Part shown: one piece after another, positions 1 through 12,962 of the stretch
Numbering within the stretch: position 1 is the first letter of the stretch
Layout: every line of letters begins with the position of its first letter
NCBI RefSeq assembly: GCF_027942865.1
Contig: NC_134527.1
Coordinates: 1-64,000 of the forward strand
From: Odontesthes bonariensis
Lineage: Eukaryota; Chordata; Actinopteri; Atheriniformes; Atherinopsidae
Reading direction: 5' to 3'
Length of the DNA stretch: 64,000 bases
Made by a program: the position numbers and the translations under genes
The notes under the pieces: model-generated
What the model saw: the letters and a program-made list of their open reading frames with translations, nothing else
Databases searched by the model: none
What the model was told of the DNA's origin: nothing

Positions 1-3000
1 TCCATATGAAGCAGAGAGGGACCATATGAAGCAGAGAGGGACCATATGAAGCAGAGAGGGACCATATGAAGCAGGGAGGGACCATATGAAGCAGAGGGAC
101 CATATGAAGCAGGGAGGGACCATATGAAGCAGAGAGGGACCATATGAAGCAGGAGGGACCATATGAAGCAGGGAGGGACCATATGAAGCAGAGAGGGACC
201 ATATGAAGCAGGAGGGACCATATGAAGCAGAGAGGGACCATATGAAGCAGAGAGGGACCATATGAAGCAGGAGGGACCATATGAAGCAGGAGGGACCATA
301 TGAAGCAGGAGGGACCATATGAAGCAGAGAGGGACCATATGAAGCAGAGGACCATATGAAGCAGGGAGGGACCATATGAAGCAGGAGGGACCATATGAAG
401 CAGGAGGGACCATATGAAGCAGAGAGGGACCATATGAAGCAGAGAGGGACCATATGAAGCAGAGAGGGACCATATGAAGCAGAGAGGGACCATATGAAGC
501 AGAGAGGGACCATATGAAGCAGAGAGGGACCATATGAAGCAGAGGACCATATGAAGCAGGAGGGACCATATGAAGCAGAGAGGGACCATATGAAGCAGAG
601 AGGGACCATATGAAGCAGAGAGGGACCATATGAAGCAGAGAGGGACCATATGAAGCAGAGAGGGACCATATGAAGCAGGAGGGACCATATGAAGCAGGAG
701 GGACCATATGAAGCAGAGAGGGACCATATGAAGCAGAGAGGGACCATATGAAGCAGAGAGGGACCATATGAAGCAGAGAGGACCATATGAAGCAGAGAGG
801 GACCATATGAAGCAGAGAGGGACCATATGAAGCAGAGAGGGACCATATGAAGCAGGAGGGACCATATGAAGCAGGAGGACCATATGAAGCAGAGAGGGAC
901 CATATGAAGCAGAGAGGGACCATATGAAGCAGAGAGGGACCATATGAAGCAGAGAGGGACCATATGAAGCAGAGAGGGACCATATGAAGCAGAGGGACCA
1001 TATGAAGCAGAGAGGGACCATATGAAGCAGAGAGGGACCATATGAAGCAGAGAGGGACCATATGCAGAGGACCATATGAAGCAGGGACCATATGAAGCAG
1101 AGAGGGACCATATGAAGCAGAGAGGGACCATATGAAGCAGAGAGGGACCATATGAAGCAGAGAGGGACCATATGAAGCAGAGAGGGACCATATGAAGCAG
1201 AGAGGGACCATATGAAGCAGAGAGGGACCATATGAAGCAGAGAGGGACCATATGAAGCAGAGGGACCATATGAAGCAGAGAGGGACCATATGAAGCAGAG
1301 AGGGACCATATGAAGCAGGAGGGACCATATGAAGCAGGAGGGACCATATGAAGCAGAGAGGGACCATATGAAGCAGAGAGGGACCATATGAAGCAGAGAG
1401 GGACCATATGAAGCAGAGAGGGACCATATGAAGCAGGAGGGACCATATGAAGCAGGAGGGACCATATGAAGCAGAGAGGGACCATATGAAGCAGAGAGGG
1501 ACCATATGAAGCAGGAGGGACCATATGAAGCAGAGAGGGACCATATGAAGCAGAGGGACCATATGAAGCAGAGAGGGACCATATGAAGCAGAGGGACCAT
1601 ATGAAGCAGGAGGACCATATGAAGCAGGAGGGACCATATGAAGCAGAGAGGGACCATATGAAGCAGAGAGGACCATATGAAGCAGAGGACCATATGAAGC
1701 AGAGAGGGACCATATGAAGCAGAGAGGGACCATATGAAGCAGGGAGGGACCATATGAAGCAGAGAGGGACCATATGAAGCAGGGACCATATGAAGCAGAG
1801 AGGGACCATATGAAGCAGAGAGGGACCATATGAAGCAGGAGGGACCATATGAAGCAGAGAGGGACCATATGAAGCAGAGGGACCATATGAAGCAGGAGGG
1901 ACCATATGAAGCAGAGAGGGACCATATGAAGCAGAGAGGGACCATATGAAGCAGAGACCATATGAAGCAGAGACCATATGAAGCAGGAGGGACCATATGA
2001 AGCAGAGAGGGACCATATGAAGCAGAGAGGGACCATATGAAGCAGAGAGGGACCATATGAAGCAGAGACCATATGAAGCAGAGAGGGACCATATGAAGCA
2101 GGGAGGGACCATATGAAGCAGAGAGGGACCATATGAAGCAGAGAGGGACCATATGAAGCAGAGGACCATATGAAGCAGGGAGGGACCATATGAAGCAGAG
2201 GGACCATATGAAGCAGGAGGGACCATATGAAGCAGGGAGGGACCATATGAAGCAGAGAGGGACCATATGAAGCAGAGGACCATATGAAGCAGAGGACCAT
2301 ATGAAGCAGAGAGGGACCATATGAAGCAGAGAGGGACCATATGAAGCAGAGAGGGACCATATGAAGCAGAGAGGGACCATATGAAGCAGAGAGGGACCAT
2401 ATGAAGCAGGGAGGGACCATATGAAGCAGAGAGGGACCATATGAAGCAGAGAGGGACCATATGAAGCAGAGAGGGACCATATGAAGCAGAGAGGGACCAT
2501 ATGAAGCAGAGAGGGACCATATGAAGCAGAGAGGGACCATATGAAGCAGAGGGACCATATGAAGCAGAGGACCATATGAAGCAGAGAGGGACCATATGAA
2601 GCAGAGAGGGACCATATGAAGCAGGGAGGGACCATATGAAGCAGAGAGGGACCATATGAAGCAGGGACCATATGAAGCAGAGAGGGACCATATGAAGCAG
2701 AGACCATATGAAGCAGGGAGGGACCATATGAAGCAGAGAGGGACCATATGAAGCAGAGAGGGACCATATGAAGCAGAGGACCATATGAAGCAGAGAGGGA
2801 CCATATGAAGCAGAGAGGGACCATATGAAGCAGAGGGACCATATGAAGCAGAGAGGGACCATATGAAGCAGAGGGACCATATGAAGCAGAGGAGGGACCA
2901 TATGAAGCAGAGAGGGACCATATGAAGCAGAGAGGGACCATATGAAGCAGAGGACCATATGAAGCAGGAGGACCATATGAAGCAGAGAGGGACCATATGA

Positions 3001-6000
3001 AGCAGAGGGACCATATGAAGCAGGAGGGACCATATGAAGCAGAGAGGGACCATATGAAGCAGAGGACCATATGAAGCAGGAGGGACCATATGAAGCAGGA
3101 GGGACCATATGAAGCAGAGAGGGACCATATGAAGCAGAGAGGGACCATATGAAGCAGAGAGGGACCATATGAAGCAGAGGGACCATATGAAGCAGAGAGG
3201 GACCATATGAAGCAGAGAGGGACCATATGAAGCAGAGAGGGACCATATGAAGCAGAGGACCATATGAAGCAGAGAGGGACCATATGAAGCAGAGAGGGAC
3301 CATATGAAGCAGAGAGGGACCATATGAAGCAGAGAGGGACCATATGAAGCAGAGAGGGACCATATGAAGCAGAGGGACCATATGAAGCAGAGAGGGACCA
3401 TATGAAGCAGAGAGGGACCATATGAAGCAGAGAGGGACCATATGAAGCAGAGGGACCATATGAAGCAGAGAGGGACCATATGAAGCAGAGGACCATATGA
3501 AGCAGAGAGGGACCATATGAAGCAGAGAGGGACCATATGAAGCAGGAGGGACCATATGAAGCAGAGAGGGACCATATGAAGCAGGGAGGGACCATATGAA
3601 GCAGAGACCATATGAAGCAGAGAGGGACCATATGAAGCAGAGGACCATATGAAGCAGAGAGGGACCATATGAAGCAGAGACCATATGAAGCAGAGAGGGA
3701 CCATATGAAGCAGAGAGGGACCATATGAAGCAGAGAGGGACCATATGAAGCAGAGGGACCATATGAAGCAGGGAGGGACCATATGAAGCAGAGAGGGACC
3801 ATATGAAGCAGGAGGGACCATATGAAGCAGAGAGGGACCATATGAAGCAGAGACCATATGAAGCAGAGACCATATGAAGCAGAGGACCATATGAAGCAGG
3901 GAGGGACCATATGAAGCAGAGAGGACCATATGAAGCAGAGAGGGACCATATGAAGCAGAGAGGGACCATATGAAGCAGAGAGGGACCATATGAAGCAGGA
4001 GGGACCATATGAAGCAGGAGGACCATATGAAGCAGGAGGGACCATATGAAGCAGAGGACCATATGAAGCAGAGAGGGACCATATGAAGCAGGAGGACCAT
4101 ATGAAGCAGGAGGGACCATATGAAGCAGAGAGGGACCATATGAAGCAGAGAGGGACCATATGAAGCAGAGGACCATATGAAGCAGGAGGGACCATATGAA
4201 GCAGAGAGGGACCATATGAAGCAGAGAGGGACCATATGAAGCAGGAGGACCATATGAAGCAGGGAGGGACCATATGAAGCAGAGGACCATATGAAGCAGG
4301 AGGGACCATATGAAGCAGGAGGGACCATATGAAGCAGGAGAGGGACCATATGAAGCAGAGGACCATATGAAGCAGGGACCATATGAAGCAGGGACCATAT
4401 GAAGCAGAGAGGGACCATATGAAGCAGAGAGGGACCATATGAAGCAGAGAGGGACCATATGAAGCAGAGAGGGACCATATGAAGCAGGAGGGACCATATG
4501 AAGCAGAGAGGGACCATATGAAGCAGGGAGGGACCATATGAAGCAGGGAGGGACCATATGAAGCAGAGGACCATATGAAGCAGGGAGGGACCATATGAAG
4601 CAGAGACCATATGAAGCAGAGAGGGACCATATGAAGCAGAGAGGGACCATATGAAGCAGAGAGGGACCATATGAAGCAGAGAGGGACCATATGAAGCAGA
4701 GAGGGACCATATGAAGCAGGGAGGGACCATATGAAGCAGAGGACCATATGAAGCAGGGACCATATGAAGCAGAGAGGGACCATATGAAGCAGGGACCATA
4801 TGAAGCAGGAGGGACCATATGAAGCAGAGAGGGACCATATGAAGCAGAGAGGGACCATATGAAGCAGGGAGGGACCATATGAAGCAGAGAGGGACCATAT
4901 GAAGCAGAGACCATATGAAGCAGGGACCATATGAAGCAGAGAGGGACCATATGAAGCAGAGACCATATGAAGCAGAGAGGGACCATATGAAGCAGGGAGG
5001 GACCATATGAAGCAGAGAGGGACCATATGAAGCAGAGAGGGACCATATGAAGCAGAGAGGGACCATATGAAGCAGAGAGGGACCATATGAAGCAGGAGGG
5101 ACCATATGAAGCAGAGACCATATGAAGCAGAGAGGGACCATATGAAGCAGAGACCATATGAAGCAGAGAGGGACCATATGAAGCAGAGAGGGACCATATG
5201 AAGCAGAGAGGGACCATATGAAGCAGGGAGGGACCATATGAAGCAGAGAGGGACCATATGAAGCAGGGACCATATGAAGCAGGGAGGGACCATATGAAGC
5301 AGAGAGGGACCATATGAAGCAGGGAGGGACCATATGAAGCAGAGAGGGACCATATGAAGCAGAGAGGGACCATATGAAGCAGGGAGGGACCATATGAAGC
5401 AGAGAGGGACCATATGAAGCAGGGAGGGACCATATGAAGCAGGGAGGGACCATATGAAGCAGAGAGGGACCATATGAAGCAGGGAGGGACCATATGAAGC
5501 AGAGAGGGACCATATGAAGCAGAGAGGGACCATATGAAGCAGAGAGGGACCATATGAAGCAGGGAGGGACCATATGAAGCAGAGAGGGACCATATGAAGC
5601 AGAGAGGGACCATATGAAGCAGAGAGAGACCATATGAAGCAGGGAGGGACCATATGAAGCAGAGAGGGACCATATGAAGCAGAGAGGGACCATATGAAGC
5701 AGGGAGGGACCATATGAAGCAGAGAGGGACCATATGAAGCAGGGACCATATGAAGCAGGAGGGACCATATGAAGCAGAGAGGGACCATATGAAGCAGAGA
5801 GGGACCATATGAAGCAGGGACCATATGAAGCAGAGAGGGACCATATGAAGCAGAGAGGGACCATATGAAGCAGGGAGGGACCATATGAAGCAGAGAGGGA
5901 CCATATGAAGCAGAGAGGGACCATATGAAGCAGAGACCATATGAAGCAGAGAGGGACCATATGAAGCAGAGAGGGACCATATGAAGCAGAGAGGGACCAT

Positions 6001-9000
6001 ATGAAGCAGAGAGGGACCATATGAAGCAGAGAGGGACCATATGAAGCAGAGAGGGACCATATGAAGCAGAGAGGGACCATATGAAGCAGAGACCATATGA
6101 AGCAGAGAGGGACCATATGAAGCAGAGAGGGACCATATGAAGCAGAGAGGGACCATATGAAGCAGAGAGGGACCATATGAAGCAGAGACCATATGAAGCA
6201 GGGAGGGACCATATGAAGCAGAGACCATATGAAGCAGAGACCATATGAAGCAGAGAGGGACCATATGAAGCAGAGACCATATGAAGCAGGGAGGGACCAT
6301 ATGAAGCAGAGAGGGACCATATGAAGCAGAGAGGGACCATATGAAGCAGAGACCATATGAAGCAGAGACCATATGAAGCAGGGAGGGACCATATGAAGCA
6401 GAGAGGGACCATATGAAGCAGAGAGGGACCATATGAAGCAGAGAGGGACCATATGAAGCAGAGACCATATGAAGCAGGGAGGGACCATATGAAGCAGAGA
6501 GGGACCATATGAAGCAGAGAGGGACCATATGAAGCAGAGAGGGACCATATGAAGCAGAGACCATATGAAGCAGAGAGGGACCATATGAAGCAGAGAGGGA
6601 CCATATGAAGCAGGGAGGGACCATATGAAGCAGAGACCATATGAAGCAGAGACCATATGAAGCAGAGACCATATGAAGCAGAGACCATATGAAGCAGGGA
6701 GGGACCATATGAAGCAGAGAGGGACCATATGAAGCAGAGAGGGACCATATGAAGCAGAGACCATATGAAGCAGGGAGGGACCATATGAAGCAGAGAGGGA
6801 CCATATGAAGCAGAGAGGGACCATATGAAGCAGAGACCATATGAAGCAGGGAGGGACCATATGAAGCAGAGAGGGACCATATGAAGCAGAGACCATATGA
6901 AGCAGAGAGGGACCATATGAAGCAGAGAGGGACCATATGAAGCAGGGAGGGACCATATGAAGCAGAGAGGGACCATATGAAGCAGAGAGGGACCATATGA
7001 AGCAGAGAGGGACCATATGAAGCAGAGAGGGACCATATGAAGCAGAGAGGGACCATATGAAGCAGGGAGGGACCATATGAAGCAGAGAGGGACCATATGA
7101 AGCAGGGACCATATGAAGCAGAGAGGGACCATATGAAGCAGAGACCATATGAAGCAGGGAGGGACCATATGAAGCAGAGACCATATGAAGCAGAGACCAT
7201 ATGAAGCAGAGACCATATGAAGCAGAGAGGGACCATATGAAGCAGGGAGGGACCATATGAAGCAGAGAGGGACCATATGAAGCAGAGAGGGACCATATGA
7301 AGCAGAGAGGGACCATATGAAGCAGAGAGGGACCATATGAAGCAGGGAGGGACCATATGAAGCAGAGAGGGACCATATGAAGCAGGGACCATATGAAGCA
7401 GAGAGGGACCATATGAAGCAGAGACCATATGAAGCAGGGAGGGACCATATGAAGCAGAGACCATATGAAGCAGAGAGGGACCATATGAAGCAGAGAGGGA
7501 CCATATGAAGCAGAGAGGGACCATATGAAGCAGAGAGGGACCATATGAAGCAGGGAGGGACCATATGAAGCAGGGACCATATGAAGCAGAGAGGGACCAT
7601 ATGAAGCAGAGAGGGACCATATGAAGCAGGGAGGGACCATATGAAGCAGAGAGGGACCATATGAAGCAGGGAGGGACCATATGAAGCAGAGAGGGACCAT
7701 ATGAAGCAGGGACCATATGAAGCAGAGAGGGACCATATGAAGCAGAGAGGGACCATATGAAGCAGGGAGGGACCATATGAAGCAGGGACCATATGAAGCA
7801 GAGAGGGACCATATGAAGCAGAGAGGGACCATATGAAGCAGGGAGGGACCATATGAAGCAGGGACCATATGAAGCAGGGAGGGACCATATGAAGCAGAGA
7901 GGGACCATATGAAGCAGGGAGGGACCATATGAAGCAGAGAGGGACCATATGAAGCAGAGAGGGACCATATGAAGCAGAGAGGGACCATATGAAGCAGAGA
8001 GGGACCATATGAAGCAGAGACCATATGAAGCAGGGACCATATGAAGCAGGGAGGGACCATATGAAGCAGAGAGGGACCATATGAAGCAGAGACCATATGA
8101 AGCAGGGACCATATGAAGCAGGGAGGGACCATATGAAGCAGGGAGGGACCATATGAAGCAGAGACCATATGAAGCAGAGAGGGACCATATGAAGCAGGGA
8201 GGGACCATATGAAGCAGAGAGGGACCATATGAAGCAGAGAGGGACCATATGAAGCAGAGAGGGACCATATGAAGCAGAGACCATATGAAGCAGAGAGGGA
8301 CCATATGAAGCAGGGAGGGACCATATGAAGCAGGGAGGGACCATATGAAGCAGAGAGGGACCATATGAAGCAGAGACCATATGAAGCAGGGACCATATGA
8401 AGCAGGGAGGGACCATATGAAGCAGAGAGGGACCATATGAAGCAGGGACCATATGAAGCAGGGAGGGACCATATGAAGCAGGGAGGGACCATATGAAGCA
8501 GAGACCATATGAAGCAGAGAGGGACCATATGAAGCAGGGACCATATGAAGCAGAGAGGGACCATATGAAGCAGAGAGGGACCATATGAAGCAGAGAGGGA
8601 CCATATGAAGCAGAGACCATATGAAGCAGGGACCATATGAAGCAGGGAGGGACCATATGAAGCAGAGAGGGACCATATGAAGCAGAGAGGGACCATATGA
8701 AGCAGAGAGGGACCATATGAAGCAGAGACCATATGAAGCAGGGAGGGACCATATGAAGCAGGGAGGGACCATATGAAGCAGAGAGGGACCATATGAAGCA
8801 GGGAGGGACCATATGAAGCAGAGAGGGACCATATGAAGCAGAGACCATATGAAGCAGAGAGGGACCATATGAAGCAGGGAGGGACCATATGAAGCAGAGA
8901 GGGACCATATGAAGCAGAGAGGGACCATATGAAGCAGAGAGGGACCATATGAAGCAGAGAGGGACCATATGAAGCAGAGAGGGACCATATGAAGCAGAGA

Positions 9001-11201
9001 CCATATGAAGCAGAGAGGGACCATATGAAGCAGGGAGGGACCATATGAAGCAGAGAGGGACCATATGAAGCAGAGAGGGACCATATGAAGCAGAGAGGGA
9101 CCATATGAAGCAGGGAGGGACCATATGAAGCAGGGAGGGACCATATGAAGCAGAGAGGGACCATATGAAGCAGGGAGGGACCATATGAAGCAGAGAGGGA
9201 CCATATGAAGCAGAGAGGGACCATATGAAGCAGAGAGGGACCATATGAAGCAGAGAGGGACCATATGAAGCAGAGACCATATGAAGCAGAGAGGGACCAT
9301 ATGAAGCAGGGACCATATGAAGCAGGGAGGGACCATATGAAGCAGAGAGGGACCATATGAAGCAGGGACCATATGAAGCAGGGACCATATGAAGCAGGGA
9401 GGGACCATATGAAGCAGGGACCATATGAAGCAGGGACCATATGAAGCAGGGAGGGACCATATGAAGCAGGGACCATATGAAGCAGGGAGGGACCATATGA
9501 AGCAGGGACCATATGAAGCAGGGACCATATGAAGCAGGGAGGGACCATATGAAGCAGGGACCATATGAAGCAGAGACCATATGAAGCAGGGAGGGACCAT
9601 ATGAAGCAGAGAGGGACCATATGAAGCAGAGAGGGACCATATGAAGCAGAGAGGGACCATATGAAGCAGAGACCATATGAAGCAGGGACCATATGAAGCA
9701 GGGACCATATGAAGCAGGGAGGGACCATATGAAGCAGAGACCATATGAAGCAGAGAGGGACCATATGAAGCAGGGAGGGACCATATGAAGCAGAGAGGGA
9801 CCATATGAAGCAGAGAGGGACCATATGAAGCAGGGAGGGACCATATGAAGCAGAGAGGGACCATATGAAGCAGAGAGGGACCATATGAAGCAGGGAGGGA
9901 CCATATGAAGCAGGGAGGGACCATATGAAGCAGAGAGGGACCATATGAAGCAGGGAGGGACCATATGACGCAGGGACCATATGAAGCAGGGACCATATGA
10001 AGCAGAGAGGGACCATATGAAGCAGAGAGGGACCATATGAAGCAGGGAGGGACCATATGAAGCAGGGACCATATGAAGCAGAGAGGGACCATATGAAGCA
10101 GAGAGGGACCATATGAAGCAGGGAGGGACCATATGAAGCAGGGACCATATGAAGCAGGGAGGGACCATATGAAGCAGAGAGGGACCATATGAAGCAGGGA
10201 GGGACCATATGAAGCAGGGAGGGACCATATGAAGCAGGGAGGGACCATATGAAGCAGGGAGGGACCATATGAAGCAGAGACCATATGAAGCAGAGACCAT
10301 ATGAAGCAGGGACCATATGAAGCAGAGAGGGACCATATGAAGCAGGGACCATATGAAGCAGGGAGGGACCATATGAAGCAGGGACCATATGAAGCAGAGA
10401 GGGACCATATGAAGCAGAGAGGGACCATATGAAGCAGGGAGGGACCATATGAAGCAGGGAGGGACCATATGAAGCAGGGAGGGACCATATGAAGCAGGGA
10501 CCATATGAAGCAGAGACCATATGAAGCAGAGAGGGACCATATGAAGCAGAGAGGGACCATATGAAGCAGAGAGGGACCATATGAAGCAGGGAGGGACCAT
10601 ATGAAGCAGAGACCATATGAAGCAGGGACCATATGAAGCAGAGAGGGACCATATGAAGCAGGGACCATATGAAGCAGGGAGGGACCATATGAAGCAGGGA
10701 GGGACCATATGAAGCAGGGAGGGACCATATGAAGCAGGGAGGGACCATATGAAGCAGGGAGGGACCATATGAAGCAGGGAGGGACCATATGAAGCAGAGA
10801 CCATATGAAGCAGGGACCATATGAAGCAGAGAGGGACCATATGAAGCAGAGACCATATGAAGCAGAGAGGGACCATATGAAGCAGGGACCATATGAAGCA
10901 GGGAGGGACCATATGAAGCAGGGAGGGACCATATGAAGCAGGGAGGGACCATATGAAGCAGGGAGGGACCATATGAAGCAGGGAGGGACCATATGAAGCA
11001 GGGAGGGACCATATGAAGCAGGGAGGGACCATATGAAGCAGAGAGGGACCATATGAAGCAGGGAGGGACCATATGAAGCAGAGAGGGACCATATGAAGCA
11101 GGGAGGGACCATATGAAGCAGAGAGGGACCATATGAAGCAGGGAGGGACCATATGAAGCAGAGAGGGACCATATGAAGCAGGGAGGGACCATATGAAGCA
11201 G
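1..11201. repeat. 16-20 bp satellite array
   Basis: The stretch is an unbroken head-to-tail array of GACCATATGAAGCAGAGAGG and length variants. All variation sits in the purine tail after ATGAAGCAG (AGAGGG, GGAGGG, GAGGG, AGG, AG), giving units of 16, 17, 18, 19 or 20 bp, roughly 570 copies by length. The invariant core holds a CATATG palindrome. The array starts before the window and ends abruptly in single-copy sequence at 11,202. Units with GGAGGG tails dominate the first 5 kb and almost vanish afterwards, where GGGAGGG and AGAGACC types take over. No gene is seen inside. Confidence 0.97.
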
Positions 11202-11471
11202 CACTTTATTGTTCTTTAAAAGTAAAAGCTCTGACATCCTGTTTCAGAAAAGTTTATTTCTCGTCAGGTTTTTGTTCCATTTTTTAAAAATTTAATTCAT
11301 TCACTTATTTTTTTTATGAATCATCTTTTTCATGTACTTTTATTATTGATTGTTTTCTGGACGACGAGTCTTTAATAAAATCTATCGATCAGGTGCTTGA
11401 GTCAAAGCTGTCACTTCCTGTCTCTGAGCTCCTTCACAATAAAAGTGACCTGTTTTTCCCATTATGCTCAG
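11202..11471. other. AT-rich single-copy spacer / UGT intron end
   Basis: This AT-rich stretch separates the 20-bp satellite from the UGT exon. It contains T runs and no protein or RNA gene that I recognise. If the UGT exon is used, this is the 3' end of its last intron; the pyrimidine-rich run TGTTTTTCCCATTATGCTCAG sits at its right edge as a plausible acceptor. Confidence 0.6.
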
Positions 11472-11665
11472 CTTCAGGTCCAGCATGCGGCACCGACGTC
11501 TTCTGGGTGGAGTTTCTGATGCGACACGGCGGAGCTGCACACCTGCGGCTGGCATCACATGACCTCAGCTGGTTCCAGGTCTACAGCGTGGACACGCCTC
11601 CCGTCCTGCTGCTCGCCGTCATAACCTTAAAGAACCTTAAAGAACCGGGTTTGGGTCCTTTATGA
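11472..11665 (+). CDS. UDP-glucuronosyltransferase terminal exon (partial, altered C terminus)
   Basis: UGTs are ER membrane enzymes that transfer glucuronic acid from UDP-glucuronate to lipophilic substrates. The frame reads DVFWVEFLMRHGGAAHLR followed by LASHDLSWFQVYSVD, which matches the conserved end of the luminal domain of vertebrate UGT1/UGT2 proteins just before the membrane anchor. A likely acceptor is the CAG at 11,469-11,471 (a second CAG lies 6 bp later). Normally a transmembrane helix and a basic cytoplasmic tail follow. Here only about LLLAVI remains before the frame enters 52-bp satellite sequence at about 11,623, adding KNLKEPGLGPL and a stop at 11,663-11,665. Earlier exons would lie left of the 11-kb satellite, outside the window. 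This is either a decayed last exon or a gene whose anchor was replaced by satellite. Human UGT2 genes also neighbour YTHDC1, which favours a UGT2-like identity. The start is approximate. Confidence 0.72.
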
Positions 11666-11702
11666 ACTGAAGAATTACAATAGGAACCTTAAAGAACCTT
11701 AA
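11623..11702. repeat. 52-bp satellite, first divergent copies
   Basis: The sequence AACCTTAAAGAACC, then GGTTTGGGTCCTTTATG and GAATTACAATA, starts directly inside the UGT reading frame. It is the left edge of the 52-bp satellite that dominates to 28,335. Confidence 0.85.
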
Positions 11703-11944
11703 AGGGGAACTCCGGTATTTTCAACATTAAGCCTCTTTTCTGAGTCGTCTGCATGTTTTAGAACCCCCCTCACCGCTTTTTTGATGTTTACTGCTGTCTC
11801 CGGTATTTGCCTAATTTTGATTCATCTCAACCTGCTTCAGAACGGCAAGTCATGTGCATGTCCAAAAAGGTCCGTAAAAGCACCATAAACGTCCGTTTTC
11901 AGAATAACCAACTCACCGGAGTGGTTACTGGTGTGCACTGGTAC
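11703..11944. mobile_element. TTAA-bounded insertion-like segment (MITE candidate)
   Basis: A 242-bp non-satellite segment interrupts the 52-bp array and is bounded by TTAA at 11,699-11,702 and 11,945-11,948. Its left end (AGGGGAACTCCGGTATTTTC) and the CACCGGAGTGG near its right end share an inverted ACTCCGG core, but there are no clean terminal inverted repeats. It resembles short nonautonomous DNA transposon debris of fish. No coding capacity was recognised. Confidence 0.4.
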
Positions 11945-12083
11945 TTAAGAATTACAATAAGAACCTTAAAGAACCCGGTTTGGGTCCTTTATGAACTTAA
12001 GAATTACAATAAGAACCTTAAAGAACCCGGTTTGGGTCCTTTATGAACTTAAGAATTACAATAAGAACCTTAAAGAACCTTAA

Positions 12084-12958
12084 AGTGATACTCCGGAGTA
12101 GATTCAACCTGGGGTCATTTGAACCGTGATATCCAGCCAAGTAGCCCACCCGCAGTTTTTTCGATATTGGCTGAACATCAGCTGAGTTACAGAGTTATCC
12201 CGAATAGCTTCGTACAAGGGTTAATGGATCCTGGTCCGTATCTCCAAAATGACCACACTAAAATCACATGCCATGACACCAAACTTCTACAGTAGTACAA
12301 ATATGGTCTGTACTCACCAAACGATGCATTTGGAAGTTTGAAAATAGTCCAGGAGTTTATTATTATCAACACAAGCCTGATAGCTTCTCTGCAGCTAAAG
12401 CTGCGTCGACGTCACTTCAGAGAGCTGGGAGCTTCAAAGTAAGATGAGGGTTGATCTACTACTGTAGACAACAAAGTATATGCTATATTCAACATGTTTT
12501 TTTATGAATTTTTATGTTGTAGAGTTGTGAAGTTATTTTATCAATGGAGAAACTGAGCAGCCTTGCTTTGTTGTCTACAGTAGTAGATCAACCCTCATCT
12601 TACTTTGAAGCTCCCAGGTCTCTGAAGTGACGTCGACGCAGCCTAAGCAGCAGAGAAGCTATCAGGCTTGTGTTGATAATAATTAACTCCTGGACTATTT
12701 TCAAACTTCCAAATGCATTGTTTTGTGAGTACAGACCATATTTGTACTACTGTAGAAGTTTGGTGTCATGGCATGTGATTTTAGTGTGGTAATTTTGGAG
12801 ATACGGACCAGGATCCATTAACCCTTGTACGAAGCTATTCGGGATAACTCTGTAACTCAGCTGATGTTCAGCCAATATCGAAAAAACTGCGGGTGGGCTA
12901 CTTGGCTGGATATCACGGTTCAAATGACCCCAGGTTGAATCTACTCCGGAGTATCACT
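12084..12958. mobile_element. TTAA-flanked foldback DNA element
   Basis: This 875-bp insertion begins AGTGATACTCCGGAGTAG and ends with its exact reverse complement. The inverted arms are about 390 bp each (12,084 to about 12,475 and about 12,568 to 12,958) and nearly identical; the loop is about 90 bp and AT-rich. Both sides carry TTAA, and removing the element plus one TTAA restores the satellite sequence CCTTAAAGAACC, so this is a clear target-site duplication. TTAA targeting is typical of piggyBac-type transposases. The ends do not start with the CCC usual for piggyBac, and there is no transposase gene, so it is a nonautonomous element of uncertain family. Confidence 0.85.
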
Positions 12959-12962
12959 TTAA

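Noticed and set aside
12187..12372. 61-codon minus frame
   Set aside because: It lies within one arm of the foldback element and is mirrored in the other arm; no transposase motif.
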